From contig JAQBYL010000179.1 in the NCBI GenBank assembly GCA_027622495.1, positions 1 to 8,075 on the forward strand: a stretch of DNA of 8,075 nt, given 5' to 3'. Each line of letters starts with the position of its first letter. Position 1 is the stretch's first letter. The notes beneath the pieces were generated by a model. The model did no database searches and was not told the DNA's origin. It was given only the letters and a program-made list of their open reading frames with translations. Shown piece after piece: positions 1 through 7,031 of this stretch. The translations under genes and the position numbers were made by a program. The DNA is from Pseudomonadota bacterium (GTDB lineage: Bacteria > Pseudomonadota > Gammaproteobacteria > Pseudomonadales > Azotimanducaceae).

Positions 1-1877
1 CAGATTCTGCGGACGATCCAGATGCTCCAGCTGACGATACGGAACCGCTCGTCGCAGACCTGAATCCGGTGAGTGTCGCCGCGTTTTTCGACGCCGCGTT
101 CCCGTTGCAGCGTCTCGAACACGAGATGGTCGGTGCGGTAGTCGTGGTGGTCCATGGCGGCCAGGTGATATTCAAGCGCGGCTACGGCTTCGCGGATCTT
201 GATGCGCGCACGCCGGTTGATCCGGATCAGACGTTGTTTCGCATCGCGTCGATATCAAAGACGTTCGCCTGGACCTCGATCATGCAGCTTTATGAACAGA
301 GGCGTCTCGGTCTCAATGACGAGGTGAACAGCCATCTCGATTTCGAGATACCGCCGACTTTCTTCGAACCGATCCGGATCAGCCATCTGATGGCCCACAC
401 ACCCGGCTTTGAGGAAATGGCCACCGGTGGTTCTGTGCGAGCGCTCGCCGCAATGCCGACGCTGCGTGATCACCTGGCGGCGGATCAACCTGCACGGGTG
501 CGGCCACCCGGACGCCACGCATCGTACTCGAATTATGGCGCATCGCTTGCGGGCCACATCGTTGAACGGGTGTCAGGCAAACAGTGGGCTGAATATGTGG
601 ATGCGCAGATCCTCGCACCGCTCGACATGCGTTCGACCAATACCCACCATGGACTATCAGATGATTTTGCTGCGCGCCATGCGAAGGGTTATAAATTCAC
701 CTCCGGGAAATTCGAACCCACCCCATTTCAGTACATCAAGGACATGCCGGCTGGTGGTATGAGCACCACCGGAGACGACATGAGCCGCTACATGCTGGCG
801 CACCTGAATTCCGGCGAATATGGTGGTGCCCGCATTCTCCGTGAAGCCACCGCCCGCGAGATGCAGACCATCCTCTTCGCACCGCACGAGGGTGTGGCGC
901 CGATGTTGCATGGCTTTTACCGATCCGACCGCAACGGCCAGGTCGTGCTTGGCCATGGCGGAGACATCAATCAGTTTCACAGCGATATGAGCCTGCTGCC
1001 GGAAGCCGGGCTCGGCATATTCGTTTCGTACAACTCCGATCCCGGTGCTGCGGCGCGCAGCAACGTGATCGCAGCCTTTATCGACCGGTTCTTTCCTGCG
1101 CAATACCTGCGCGCGGCACCTGCACCGCGGGCCACTAATCTCGCAGACTACGCTGGCGAGTACGTGCCGTTGCGAATAAATACCTCCACGTTTGAGCGCC
1201 TGTCGATACTGATCAGCAACTTAAGGATCAGTGCGGCAGACGGTGAACTGCTTGTAGGTGGGCAGAGCCGCTGGGTCGCGACTGGCCCCGATCGGTTCAG
1301 CGCCAGGTATGCCGACCGCAACATGGTCTTCGAACGCGGTGACGACGGCGATATAAGTTATGTGCTGATCAATTCACCGCTCGGCACTTTTGAGCGCGTC
1401 GAAGGACTCAATTCACCGAGTGTTATACGTGCGCTGATGGCATTCGCATTCGCAGTTGCATTGCTCGCGGTGGTTGGCTACGGCTACCGTGTGATGCGCC
1501 GCGCACCGGTCGAGAAGCGACTGCCGTGGGGTGGAGTTCTGTTTGGCTGGCTGTATGCGGTGGTTCTGATTGCGCTGTATGCACAACTGGTTATGACCCT
1601 GACCGGGGATGTGGAGGAGTTCGTGTACGGCGTGCCGGACGCAACCCACCTGAACCTGGTGCTCATGAACGCAAACATCGTGCTCGGCCTGTTCGTGATT
1701 TTTTACGCAGTGCGTTACTGGTTGCGCGGTGCAGGGGGTGTGTTTGCACGTCTTCGATACTCAACGCTCGCGCTGGCGGTGATCGTCAACACCTGGATCG
1801 CGTGGTACTTCAACTTCATGGCCTACCTGATCACCATGGATTACGAGCGCGAACTCTTCGCGGGGTTATTGCAGTGA
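1..1877 (+). CDS. Membrane-anchored serine hydrolase, beta-lactamase/PBP superfamily (5' partial)
   Basis: Serine hydrolase of the class C beta-lactamase/esterase/PBP4*-like group; residues are numbered from the GTG at 69. The nucleophile motif is SISK (Ser61, Lys64), the second motif YSN (153-155), and the third HGG (296-298) in place of KTG. HTPG near 110 matches the conserved H-T-x-G segment of the family. After the catalytic domain and a linker, four hydrophobic segments lie near 452-473, 487-508, 527-549 and 563-586, so the protein is membrane-bound; a periplasmic catalytic domain is inferred. The frame is open from 69 to the left edge: bases 3-68 add 22 codons reading DSADDPDAPADDTEP and onward, an acidic linker typical of what follows a signal peptide. 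I therefore treat the gene as starting outside the window and the GTG at 69 as internal. Substrate unknown: peptidoglycan peptide, ester or beta-lactam are all possible. The family call is secure, the activity is not. Confidence 0.9.
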   Translation, partial: DSADDPDAPADDTEPLVADLNPVSVAAFFDAAFPLQRLEHEMVGAVVVVVHGGQVIFKRGYGFADLDARTPVDPDQTLFRIASISKTFAWTSIMQLYEQRRLGLNDEVNSHLDFEIPPTFFEPIRISHLMAHTPGFEEMATGGSVRALAAMPTLRDHLAADQPARVRPPGRHASYSNYGASLAGHIVERVSGKQWAEYVDAQILAPLDMRSTNTHHGLSDDFAARHAKGYKFTSGKFEPTPFQYIKDMPAGGMSTTGDDMSRYMLAHLNSGEYGGARILREATAREMQTILFAPHEGVAPMLHGFYRSDRNGQVVLGHGGDINQFHSDMSLLPEAGLGIFVSYNSDPGAAARSNVIAAFIDRFFPAQYLRAAPAPRATNLADYAGEYVPLRINTSTFERLSILISNLRISAADGELLVGGQSRWVATGPDRFSARYADRNMVFERGDDGDISYVLINSPLGTFERVEGLNSPSVIRALMAFAFAVALLAVVGYGYRVMRRAPVEKRLPWGGVLFGWLYAVVLIALYAQLVMTLTGDVEEFVYGVPDATHLNLVLMNANIVLGLFVIFYAVRYWLRGAGGVFARLRYSTLALAVIVNTWIAWYFNFMAYLITMDYERELFAGLLQ

Positions 1878-2365
1878 AGGGGAGCGTGCATGCCTGGTTG
1901 ATTCTGGTCCTGCTGGCGCTCGGCGCATGCAACCCGAGCGATCGCACACCCGGTACATGGCTATCCGGCGAGCGGGTAGATACGCCGGTTATCGACTGGC
2001 GATTCAGCGACGAGCAGACCGAAGTGTTTCTTCAAACGTCACCCTGGTACGGCATACCGCACTCGATCACAGTGGTGATGGCAGCCACCGCTGATGGCGT
2101 GCTGTATGTGCCCTCCATTTACAGCGAACCGGCGGAATTTCCGGGCACCAAATACTGGAACCGTATTATTTCAGCCAACCCGGAGCTGCTGCTGAAAGTC
2201 GGCGACAAGCTGTATCCGCGCATTGCCCGGCTGGTCGAATCGGAGGCCGAGTTCCAGCGCGGCTTTGAGACGCTTGCCGCGAAATATCCGTTCTGGCGCA
2301 GTGCGCTCGATGACGAATCGAAGCGCCCACCGTTTGTGATCATTCGCCTAGACCCTCCGGCATGA
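1874..2365 (+). CDS. Small predicted lipoprotein, split-barrel-like hypothetical
   Basis: A 163-residue protein. It starts on a GTG at 1874 whose last bases form the stop of the preceding hydrolase gene (GTGA overlap), implying translational coupling. A second in-frame GTG at 1886 is less likely because the purine-rich stretch before it is too close. The N-terminus is a lipoprotein signal: Lys2, a hydrophobic run (about residues 8-16) and lipobox L-G-A-C with Cys19 as the lipidated residue. Asn at +2 is not the Asp inner-membrane retention signal, so outer-membrane sorting is plausible. The mature part alternates predicted strands with a segment around GVLYVPS...YWNRIISANPELLLKVGD. That layout recalls small PNPOx/F420-type split beta-barrel proteins, but I recognise no cofactor-binding residues, so this is a loose fold guess. 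The C-terminus (RLDPPA) and stop lie inside a 14-bp tandem repeat. Function unknown; possibly a partner of the hydrolase. Confidence 0.8.
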   Translation: MKGSVHAWLILVLLALGACNPSDRTPGTWLSGERVDTPVIDWRFSDEQTEVFLQTSPWYGIPHSITVVMAATADGVLYVPSIYSEPAEFPGTKYWNRIISANPELLLKVGDKLYPRIARLVESEAEFQRGFETLAAKYPFWRSALDDESKRPPFVIIRLDPPA

Positions 2366-2408
2366 GTCCTCCGGCATGAGTCCTCCGGCATGAGTCCTCC
2401 CGCATGAG
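2351..2408 (+). repeat. 14-bp tandem repeat spanning a stop codon
   Basis: The unit CATGAGTCCTCCGG occurs at 2361-2374 and 2375-2388, then with one change (CCCG for CCGG) at 2389-2402. It is flanked by a degenerate partial unit at 2351-2360 and a leading partial CATGAGT from 2403. ATGA recurs at exact 14-base spacing at 2362, 2376, 2390 and 2404. The first ATGA contains the TGA stop of the lipoprotein gene, so the array grew from the end of that gene into the spacer. Slipped-strand expansion is the likely origin. Confidence 0.9.
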
Positions 2409-2434
2409 TAAAGCGCGCGACAACATACAAAGGC

Positions 2435-2446
2435 GGGGCGCGCCCC
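2435..2446. other. 12-bp perfect GC palindrome in spacer
   Basis: GGGGCGCGCCCC is perfectly self-complementary and lies between the tandem repeat and the transporter gene. It has no loop and no following T-run, so it is not a standard intrinsic terminator. In single-stranded RNA it could form only a very short hairpin. It may be a protein-binding site, a transcript-processing element or chance in GC-rich DNA. No convincing promoter is visible in this 127-base gap. Confidence 0.5.
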
Positions 2447-2492
2447 ATCGTTCCAGTTGAGTCGGCTACTAGCCGCGCCTGAGTCGGCCGCC

Positions 2493-3707
2493 ATGAGCGA
2501 CGCGCACTATCGATGGGTGGTGGTTGCCTACACGATGATGATTCAGGCTGTCAGTCTGGGCATACTGATTTACTCTTTCACCCTGTTCGCCGTGCCCTGG
2601 CTCGACGAATTCGGCAGCCTTCGCCGCGACGTCATGCTCACCATCGCTCTGCTGCAGTTCGGTACGGGGCTCGCGAGTCCGTTTGTCGGGCGGGCGCTTG
2701 ATCGCTTCCGGCTGCGCTCGATTGTTCTTACCGGGCTTGCGTTTATGCTGCTGGGTCTGGCGGGTGTCCATGTGTCTCAGACGCTGTGGCAGTTGCAGAT
2801 CGTTTACGCATCGCTCTTTCCCCTCTCCACTGCGCTAATGGGGACACTCACATCGCAGACGCTCATTGCACGCTGGTTCAACAAGCGACGCGGTCTCGCG
2901 ATCGGTATATCTGCGACCGGCACCAATATTGGTGGCATGGTGTTCCCCATGCTGGTAGGGCTGTGGCTGGTGGAGATGGGCTGGCGCGACACCGTCTTCT
3001 GGCTTGGTGTAGTAGCAGCGGTGGTGGTGGGACCAGCAACCTGGCTGATCCTTTCACGGGAACCGCCGAAACCGGTACCGGACGACCATGTTTCATTCAA
3101 CGATGAGCGCCAGTGGAGCACACGGGAGATTCTAACCAACAGCATGTTCTGGATACCCGTGGTGTGCATGCTGCCGCTGAACACCGCGTTCGGCGCAATT
3201 CAATTCAACCTTGGCGCCTACAGCCGGGATCTCGGGTTACAGCCAACCGATGCTGCCTCTCTGGTGGTCTTAAGTTCAATCTGCATGATCCTCGGCAAGT
3301 TCTTCTTCGGCGGGCTTGCTGACCGTCTGGATCATCGCCGCCTGTACTGGATATCTGCATTTTTCATGGCGCTGGCCTTGTTCATTCTGCGCGCGGATCC
3401 CAGTGTGCCAATGGTGGTCGCCGGCGTGATCTGTATGGGTTTATCAGGGGGCGGTATCCTGCCCCTCATGGGGGTGGTGTTCGGATCGCGCTTTGGGGTT
3501 GCCTCTTTCGGACGCGTGATGGGCCTGGTGATGCTGACCATCACGTTCGGTGCAGCTGGACCGCTGATTGCCGGATGGCTGTACGACCTGACCGGCAGCT
3601 ACGCCACTGCGTTCACCCTTTTTCTGATCAGCTTTCTACCGGCCGTGGTTGCCATTCACTGGATGCCGGCCGGTGCTGTGCGTCCGACACAGAGCGCTAC
3701 GCGTTGA
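2493..3707 (+). CDS. MFS transporter, monocarboxylate-porter/OFA-like
   Basis: Major facilitator superfamily permease, 404 residues from the ATG at 2493, a normal size for a 12-helix MFS protein of the inner membrane. The loop between helices 2 and 3 carries the MFS signature GRALDRFRLR (66-75). The pseudo-symmetric loop between helices 8 and 9 carries GGLADRLDHRR (273-283). The segment ARWFNKRRGLAIGIS, at the helix 4-5 region, is typical of monocarboxylate-porter and oxalate/formate-antiporter relatives. Import or exchange of an organic acid is thus the best guess; the substrate is not readable. The start is uncertain. A TTG at 2457 would add 12 residues (SRLLAAPESAA-type, not membrane-like), and neither start has a clear ribosome binding site; I prefer ATG because MSDAHYRWVVVAYTMM is a usual MFS N-terminus. 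The stop overlaps the start of the next gene by TTGA, so the two are probably translated together. Confidence 0.9.
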   Translation: MSDAHYRWVVVAYTMMIQAVSLGILIYSFTLFAVPWLDEFGSLRRDVMLTIALLQFGTGLASPFVGRALDRFRLRSIVLTGLAFMLLGLAGVHVSQTLWQLQIVYASLFPLSTALMGTLTSQTLIARWFNKRRGLAIGISATGTNIGGMVFPMLVGLWLVEMGWRDTVFWLGVVAAVVVGPATWLILSREPPKPVPDDHVSFNDERQWSTREILTNSMFWIPVVCMLPLNTAFGAIQFNLGAYSRDLGLQPTDAASLVVLSSICMILGKFFFGGLADRLDHRRLYWISAFFMALALFILRADPSVPMVVAGVICMGLSGGGILPLMGVVFGSRFGVASFGRVMGLVMLTITFGAAGPLIAGWLYDLTGSYATAFTLFLISFLPAVVAIHWMPAGAVRPTQSATR

Positions 3708-4264
3708 ATGAATCCACGCTGACAACCTTCGCCGGTGCCGTCCTCGCAATCATCCTGCTGGTTGTCGCACTCTGGCTGTTCGTTCGCTGGAGACGAAACG
3801 CAAACAACGATTTTAAAAGGCTGATCCGTCTGGTGAGCATCGACAGGTTAGAGAATGTGGTCATACCGGATGGCGTCGGTGGGGAGATACACCTTGACCA
3901 CCTGCTGCTGACACCCCACGGTCTGCTGCTGCTGGAAACCAGAGATACACAAGGCGCTATATTTGCCGGTGACCGTCTGGACATCTGGACCGCAACCAGC
4001 GACACAGCCCGCGTCACATTCGACAATCCGATACCTATCCTGCAGGAACGGGCCGCGGCCATCGGTTTTCTGGTAACCGGTGTGCCCATCGAGGCCAGAG
4101 TGCTCTTTGTGAACCAGGTGACGTTCCCCAAAGGACACCCTGCTGAAGTGTCGACCATATCCGCGCTGATGGATGAGTACGCGTCGATCAGGCCAGGGAC
4201 CAGGCCTCGGGATTTCAGCGAACAGTGGCGGACGCTAGTCGAGCGCTCTCGCCCATTTCTGTGA
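3704..4264 (+). CDS. Membrane-anchored NERD-domain protein
   Basis: A 186-residue protein read from a TTG at 3704 that overlaps the transporter stop (TTGA). No ATG or GTG lies in frame between 3575 and this point, and the peptide from here begins sensibly with a short polar stretch followed by one membrane helix (about 9-27) and a basic stop (RWRR, 28-31). Residues about 45-125 match the nuclease-related domain (NERD): GEIHLDHLLLTPHGLLLLET (60-79), then a Gly, a Trp at 95 and NP...Q (108-114). In the PD-(D/E)xK nuclease fold these correspond to Asp65 and the ExK motif, but here the latter is E78-T79-R80, with Arg instead of Lys. That may weaken or abolish cleavage. The domain would face the cytoplasm if the N-terminus is periplasmic (inferred from the basic residues after the helix). 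The role is unknown; the 3' end overlaps the convergent regulator by 30 bases. Confidence 0.75.
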   Translation: MNESTLTTFAGAVLAIILLVVALWLFVRWRRNANNDFKRLIRLVSIDRLENVVIPDGVGGEIHLDHLLLTPHGLLLLETRDTQGAIFAGDRLDIWTATSDTARVTFDNPIPILQERAAAIGFLVTGVPIEARVLFVNQVTFPKGHPAEVSTISALMDEYASIRPGTRPRDFSEQWRTLVERSRPFL

Positions 4265-4561
4265 CCATTGATCCAGCGGCCTCAGGTGCTCGCTCAATGC
4301 ACAGGCGAGCGGCGTCAGCGAATACCCTTCGCCTTTCTTATGCTGGATCAGTTTTGCTTCGCGCAGCGATTTGAGTCGCCTGTTCATCAACGTAGGCGAA
4401 ACGGCGCCGCAGCGATTCTGCAGTTCAGCCAGGGTCGCCGGTTCGGATTTCAGCTCCCACAGAATTCTCAGTGTCCAACGTTCTCCCAGAATGTCGAACA
4501 AAACCATTATCGGGCGACCGGTCGCCGTTCCTCTGGCAGGTTGACCAGGCAATTTTGTCAT
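4235..4561 (-). CDS. HxlR-family winged-helix transcriptional regulator
   Basis: A 108-residue DNA-binding protein matching the HxlR (DUF24) family in length and motif order: PIMVLFDILGERWTLRILWEL (17-37) is the family's opening helix region. AELQNRCGAVSPTLMNRRLKSLREAKLI (45-72) contains the recognition helix. GEGYSLTPLACAL (77-89) is the wing and the start of the dimerisation helix. HxlR proteins act as dimers and often control neighbouring catabolic or stress genes. The Cys that often precedes P-I in redox-sensing members is Arg16 here, so thiol sensing by that residue is not expected; Cys51 and Cys87 are present elsewhere. A weak purine-rich ribosome site (GAAAGAGA) precedes the ATG. It lies 103 bases downstream of the thiolase on the same strand, so it may be cotranscribed or have its own promoter. 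It is a plausible regulator of the thiolase/amidohydrolase operon or the divergent dehydrogenase. Confidence 0.88.
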   Translation of the reverse strand: MTKLPGQPARGTATGRPIMVLFDILGERWTLRILWELKSEPATLAELQNRCGAVSPTLMNRRLKSLREAKLIQHKKGEGYSLTPLACALSEHLRPLDQWSQKWARALD

Positions 4562-4664
4562 TTATATGCAGTCTCTTTCAGGTTACTGCTTCCTTGCGTT
4601 AGTGTTTGATCTCCGCTCCTGACCATTTTTCCAGCCTTCGGTGACGAATAATTCATAAGGCCGT

Positions 4665-5852
4665 TCAGCAGGCTTCGAACAGACCTGCCGCGCCCATGCC
4701 TTTGCCGATGCACATCGAAACGATGCCGTATTTCTGGCCGCGGCGTTTCAGTTCACGCAGCACAACACCGGTCAATCTCGAGCCGGTCATGCCGAAGGGA
4801 TGACCGATTGCAATGGATCCACCGAGCACGTTGTACTTGCTGTTATCGATCCCCAGCCGATCCCGGCAATACAGACACTGCGATGCAAATGCCTCGTTCA
4901 GTTCGACGAGGTCGATGTCGTCCAGGGTCAGGCCTTTGTATTGGAGCAGCTTGGGGATCGCAAAGACCGGACCAATGCCCATCTCATCCGGCTCACATCC
5001 GGCTACGGTGAAACCGCGAAAATAACCCATCGGTTCGAGACCGAGCTGTTCTGCCCGCTTTTCGGTCATCAGGAGCGTCATCGACGCACCGTCAGAAAGT
5101 TGTGAGGCATTGCCGGCGGTCACCGATCCGTTTTCTTCAAATGCTGCCGGCAGTTTGGCCAGGCCGTCGAGGGTGGTGGTGGGTCGGTTGCATTCGTCGC
5201 GATCAACGCAACCTTCCACATCTGCGGTCTCGCCGCTCTGTTTGTCGATGAGCTTGCGCCATTGCACGGTCATGGGTGCAATCTCTTCGGCGATGTAGCC
5301 GGCACTCTGCGCCGCCGCATAGCGCTGCTGGCTCTGCAGGGCGTAGGTATCCTGAGCTTCGCGGGTCACCTGGTAACGCCGCGCGACCACTTCGGCAGTG
5401 TTCCCCATGGCCATGTAGACGTCAGGTTTTTCCTTGAGCAGACGGGGATTCTCTTCATATTGGGCGGCCTTGCCACGGTCGAGCCCGGTAATCGATTCCA
5501 CCCCACCGGCCATGATCACCTCGGCACAACCGCTGGCGATCTGGTTAGCGGCGAAAGCGATGGAGTTGAGCCCCGATGAGCAGGCGCGGCTGATGGTGGT
5601 GGCAGGTACCGTGATGGGCAGCTTCGACAGGACCACAGCGTGGCGTGCGACGTTGGCGGATTGTTCACCGACCTGTCGACCACAGCCGAGGATCACATCC
5701 TCAATGGTCCCGGGGTCGACTTTCGGATTGCGCTCGAGCAGCGAATCGATGCAATGGGCGACCAGATCATCGGATCGGGTCAGGTTAAATGTGCCGCGAT
5801 GGGCCTTGGCAAGGCCGGTGCGGATGTTGTCGATAATGACGACCTGGCTCAT
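4665..5852 (-). CDS. Thiolase (acetyl-CoA C-acyltransferase family)
   Basis: Thiolase of 395 residues, full length for the degradative (FadA/FadI-like) or biosynthetic type. All four catalytic motifs are present: the acylated nucleophile Cys91 in SRACSSGLNS, NEAF (319-322), GHP with His351, and the second catalytic Cys381 in CIGKGMGAA. The usual CxGG is CIGK here, a conservative oddity. Reaction: CoA-dependent cleavage of a 3-ketoacyl-CoA to acetyl-CoA plus a shortened acyl-CoA, or the reverse condensation. No signal peptide, so cytoplasmic. It begins 36 bases after the amidohydrolase stop with a good ribosome site, so the two form an operon. No hydratase, dehydrogenase or CoA ligase of a full beta-oxidation set is in view, which argues for a specialised pathway step or for help from genes elsewhere. 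Chain length and substrate cannot be assigned from sequence. Confidence 0.95.
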   Translation of the reverse strand: MSQVVIIDNIRTGLAKAHRGTFNLTRSDDLVAHCIDSLLERNPKVDPGTIEDVILGCGRQVGEQSANVARHAVVLSKLPITVPATTISRACSSGLNSIAFAANQIASGCAEVIMAGGVESITGLDRGKAAQYEENPRLLKEKPDVYMAMGNTAEVVARRYQVTREAQDTYALQSQQRYAAAQSAGYIAEEIAPMTVQWRKLIDKQSGETADVEGCVDRDECNRPTTTLDGLAKLPAAFEENGSVTAGNASQLSDGASMTLLMTEKRAEQLGLEPMGYFRGFTVAGCEPDEMGIGPVFAIPKLLQYKGLTLDDIDLVELNEAFASQCLYCRDRLGIDNSKYNVLGGSIAIGHPFGMTGSRLTGVVLRELKRRGQKYGIVSMCIGKGMGAAGLFEAC

Positions 5853-5857
5853 GGCAA

Positions 5858-5864
5858 TCTCCCT
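5858..5864 (-). promoter_or_regulatory. Ribosome binding site of the thiolase gene
   Basis: On the minus strand AGGGAGA stands five bases before the ATG at 5852, the clearest Shine-Dalgarno match among the minus-strand genes. It fixes the thiolase start and lies within the 36-base operon spacer. Confidence 0.75.
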
Positions 5865-5888
5865 GGGTCATTGTTTAGTGGTTAACGT

Positions 5889-7031
5889 TCAGCCGAAACG
5901 ATACAGCCGTTTGGCGTTCCCGCAGATCAGTTTGTGGCGCACCGATTCGGGTACACCGGTCATCTCGCGGTCAATAAATTCTCTGGAATCGGGCCACACC
6001 CCATCGGGGTGCGGAAAATCACTGCCCCACATCACGTTGTCTTCGCCGAGTACATCGAGAAGACGGATACCGATCGGATCGCTCTGGTAGGTGGCATAAC
6101 ACTGCCGGTGCCAGTAGTCGGATGGTTTCATGGTCAGGGTCAGATCTTTGAACTGGTCTTCCCATTCGAGATCCATGTGGTCGAGGATGTAGGGGATCCA
6201 GCCGATGCCGCTTTCGCCGATCACCAGACTTAAACGCGGATGCGCTTCGAGCACTCCGCCGTAGATGGTTTCCATGATGATCTTGGCCATGGCCAGCTGA
6301 AAACTCGTGATGTGCACAGCGAAGGCCTGCCTGCGTTGCAGCGGTGCCAGGCTCTCAAAATCGTAGTCTATGCGCGGCCCGATGGTGTGGTAGTGCAGCG
6401 GTAGACCGGCTTCTTCAGCAAGGGCCCACAACGGTTCCCACACCGGATCGAAAAGGGGCGCCATTGTGTGGTCGTTGGCGACTTCGATGCCTTTGAGGCC
6501 ACCGCGTTTCATAACCCGTTGAACTTCGGCGATTGCGGAATCCACACTGTGGCTGGGTATGCTCGCGAGCCCGGCAAACCGATCCGGTGCAGCGTCGCAG
6601 AAGTCGGCAAGCCAGGCGTTGTAGATGCGCATCATTTCATCGGCGGCTTCGTTGTCGTTCAGACGCGCAGTCGCACCCAGAATGCCGTAGATGACTTCAG
6701 CCTGAATGCCGTCAAGGTCCTGATCTTTAATACGCAGATCCGGTATGGTCAGACGGCGGATGCCTTTGTCACCGTCACTGTAAAGGCCCTGTGCCGCCAT
6801 GCGATCGGAGCGATGGATCTGACCGGGTACGTAACGTCGACCTGCCGAGCCCATGCCGTTTTGCAAACCGAACTGTGCACCGTTGGCGCTGGTCCAGAAC
6901 GGACCTTTGGCGGTCTCTTCGACATAAGGCATACGTGCCTTGAGGTCGCTTTGAGCCTCGCTTGTGAACAAATCTTCAGGCAGCCAAGGCAGGTCGATAT
7001 GGCAATCGGCCGAAATAATCTGATAGTGCAT
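5889..7031 (-). CDS. Amidohydrolase-2 family metal-dependent hydrolase (ACMSD-like TIM barrel)
   Basis: A 380-residue protein of the amidohydrolase-related family that includes ACMSD and related decarboxylases. Motifs in order: ISADCHI at the N-terminus, with Asp9-x-His11 where ACMSD-type members have His-x-His; LPLHYHT (210-216) with His215 the likely metal ligand; His240 as a further candidate; GESGIGWIPYILDHMD (272-287); and MWGSDFPHPDG (334-344), whose Asp338 is the expected catalytic/metal Asp. Expected chemistry is hydrolysis or non-oxidative decarboxylation of a cyclic or aromatic carboxylate, or C-C bond hydrolysis, in the cytoplasm with a divalent metal. The subgroup opening with ISADxH is large and mostly uncharacterised. 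It is first in an operon with the thiolase and divergent from a dehydrogenase, suggesting a step before thiolysis. The ATG at 7031 lacks a well-placed ribosome site: a G-run sits 21 bases upstream and no alternative start lies between. Confidence 0.92.
   Translation of the reverse strand: MHYQIISADCHIDLPWLPEDLFTSEAQSDLKARMPYVEETAKGPFWTSANGAQFGLQNGMGSAGRRYVPGQIHRSDRMAAQGLYSDGDKGIRRLTIPDLRIKDQDLDGIQAEVIYGILGATARLNDNEAADEMMRIYNAWLADFCDAAPDRFAGLASIPSHSVDSAIAEVQRVMKRGGLKGIEVANDHTMAPLFDPVWEPLWALAEEAGLPLHYHTIGPRIDYDFESLAPLQRRQAFAVHITSFQLAMAKIIMETIYGGVLEAHPRLSLVIGESGIGWIPYILDHMDLEWEDQFKDLTLTMKPSDYWHRQCYATYQSDPIGIRLLDVLGEDNVMWGSDFPHPDGVWPDSREFIDREMTGVPESVRHKLICGNAKRLYRFG

Noticed and set aside
657..1103. 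148-codon minus-strand open frame
   Set aside because: It is opposite the catalytic domain of the serine hydrolase and shows no recognisable motif.
1526..1873. Upstream extension of the lipoprotein frame
   Set aside because: The frame is open back to 1526, but this part is Arg/Gly/Cys-rich shadow of the hydrolase's membrane region. The lipoprotein signal places the real start at 1874.
2351..2408. CRISPR-like repeat
   Set aside because: The units are 14 bases and directly abutting with no spacers, so it is a simple tandem repeat.
2119..2448. 109-codon minus-strand open frame crossing the tandem repeat
   Set aside because: The repeat supplies SD-like GGAGG and ATG on this strand, but the frame is Ser/Arg-rich, antisense to the lipoprotein gene and has no domain. 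Kept only as a remark under the repeat.
4632..4663. Possible terminator just after the thiolase stop
   Set aside because: On the minus strand CGGCCTT and AAGGCTG pair over seven bases with one G-U, but the loop is 18 bases and there is no T-run, so the structure is too weak to call.
5434..6090. 218-codon plus-strand open frame
   Set aside because: It runs antisense across the thiolase and amidohydrolase genes, both with complete catalytic motifs. Its translation is Ser/Arg/Pro-rich without any recognisable domain, as expected from a GC-rich shadow frame.
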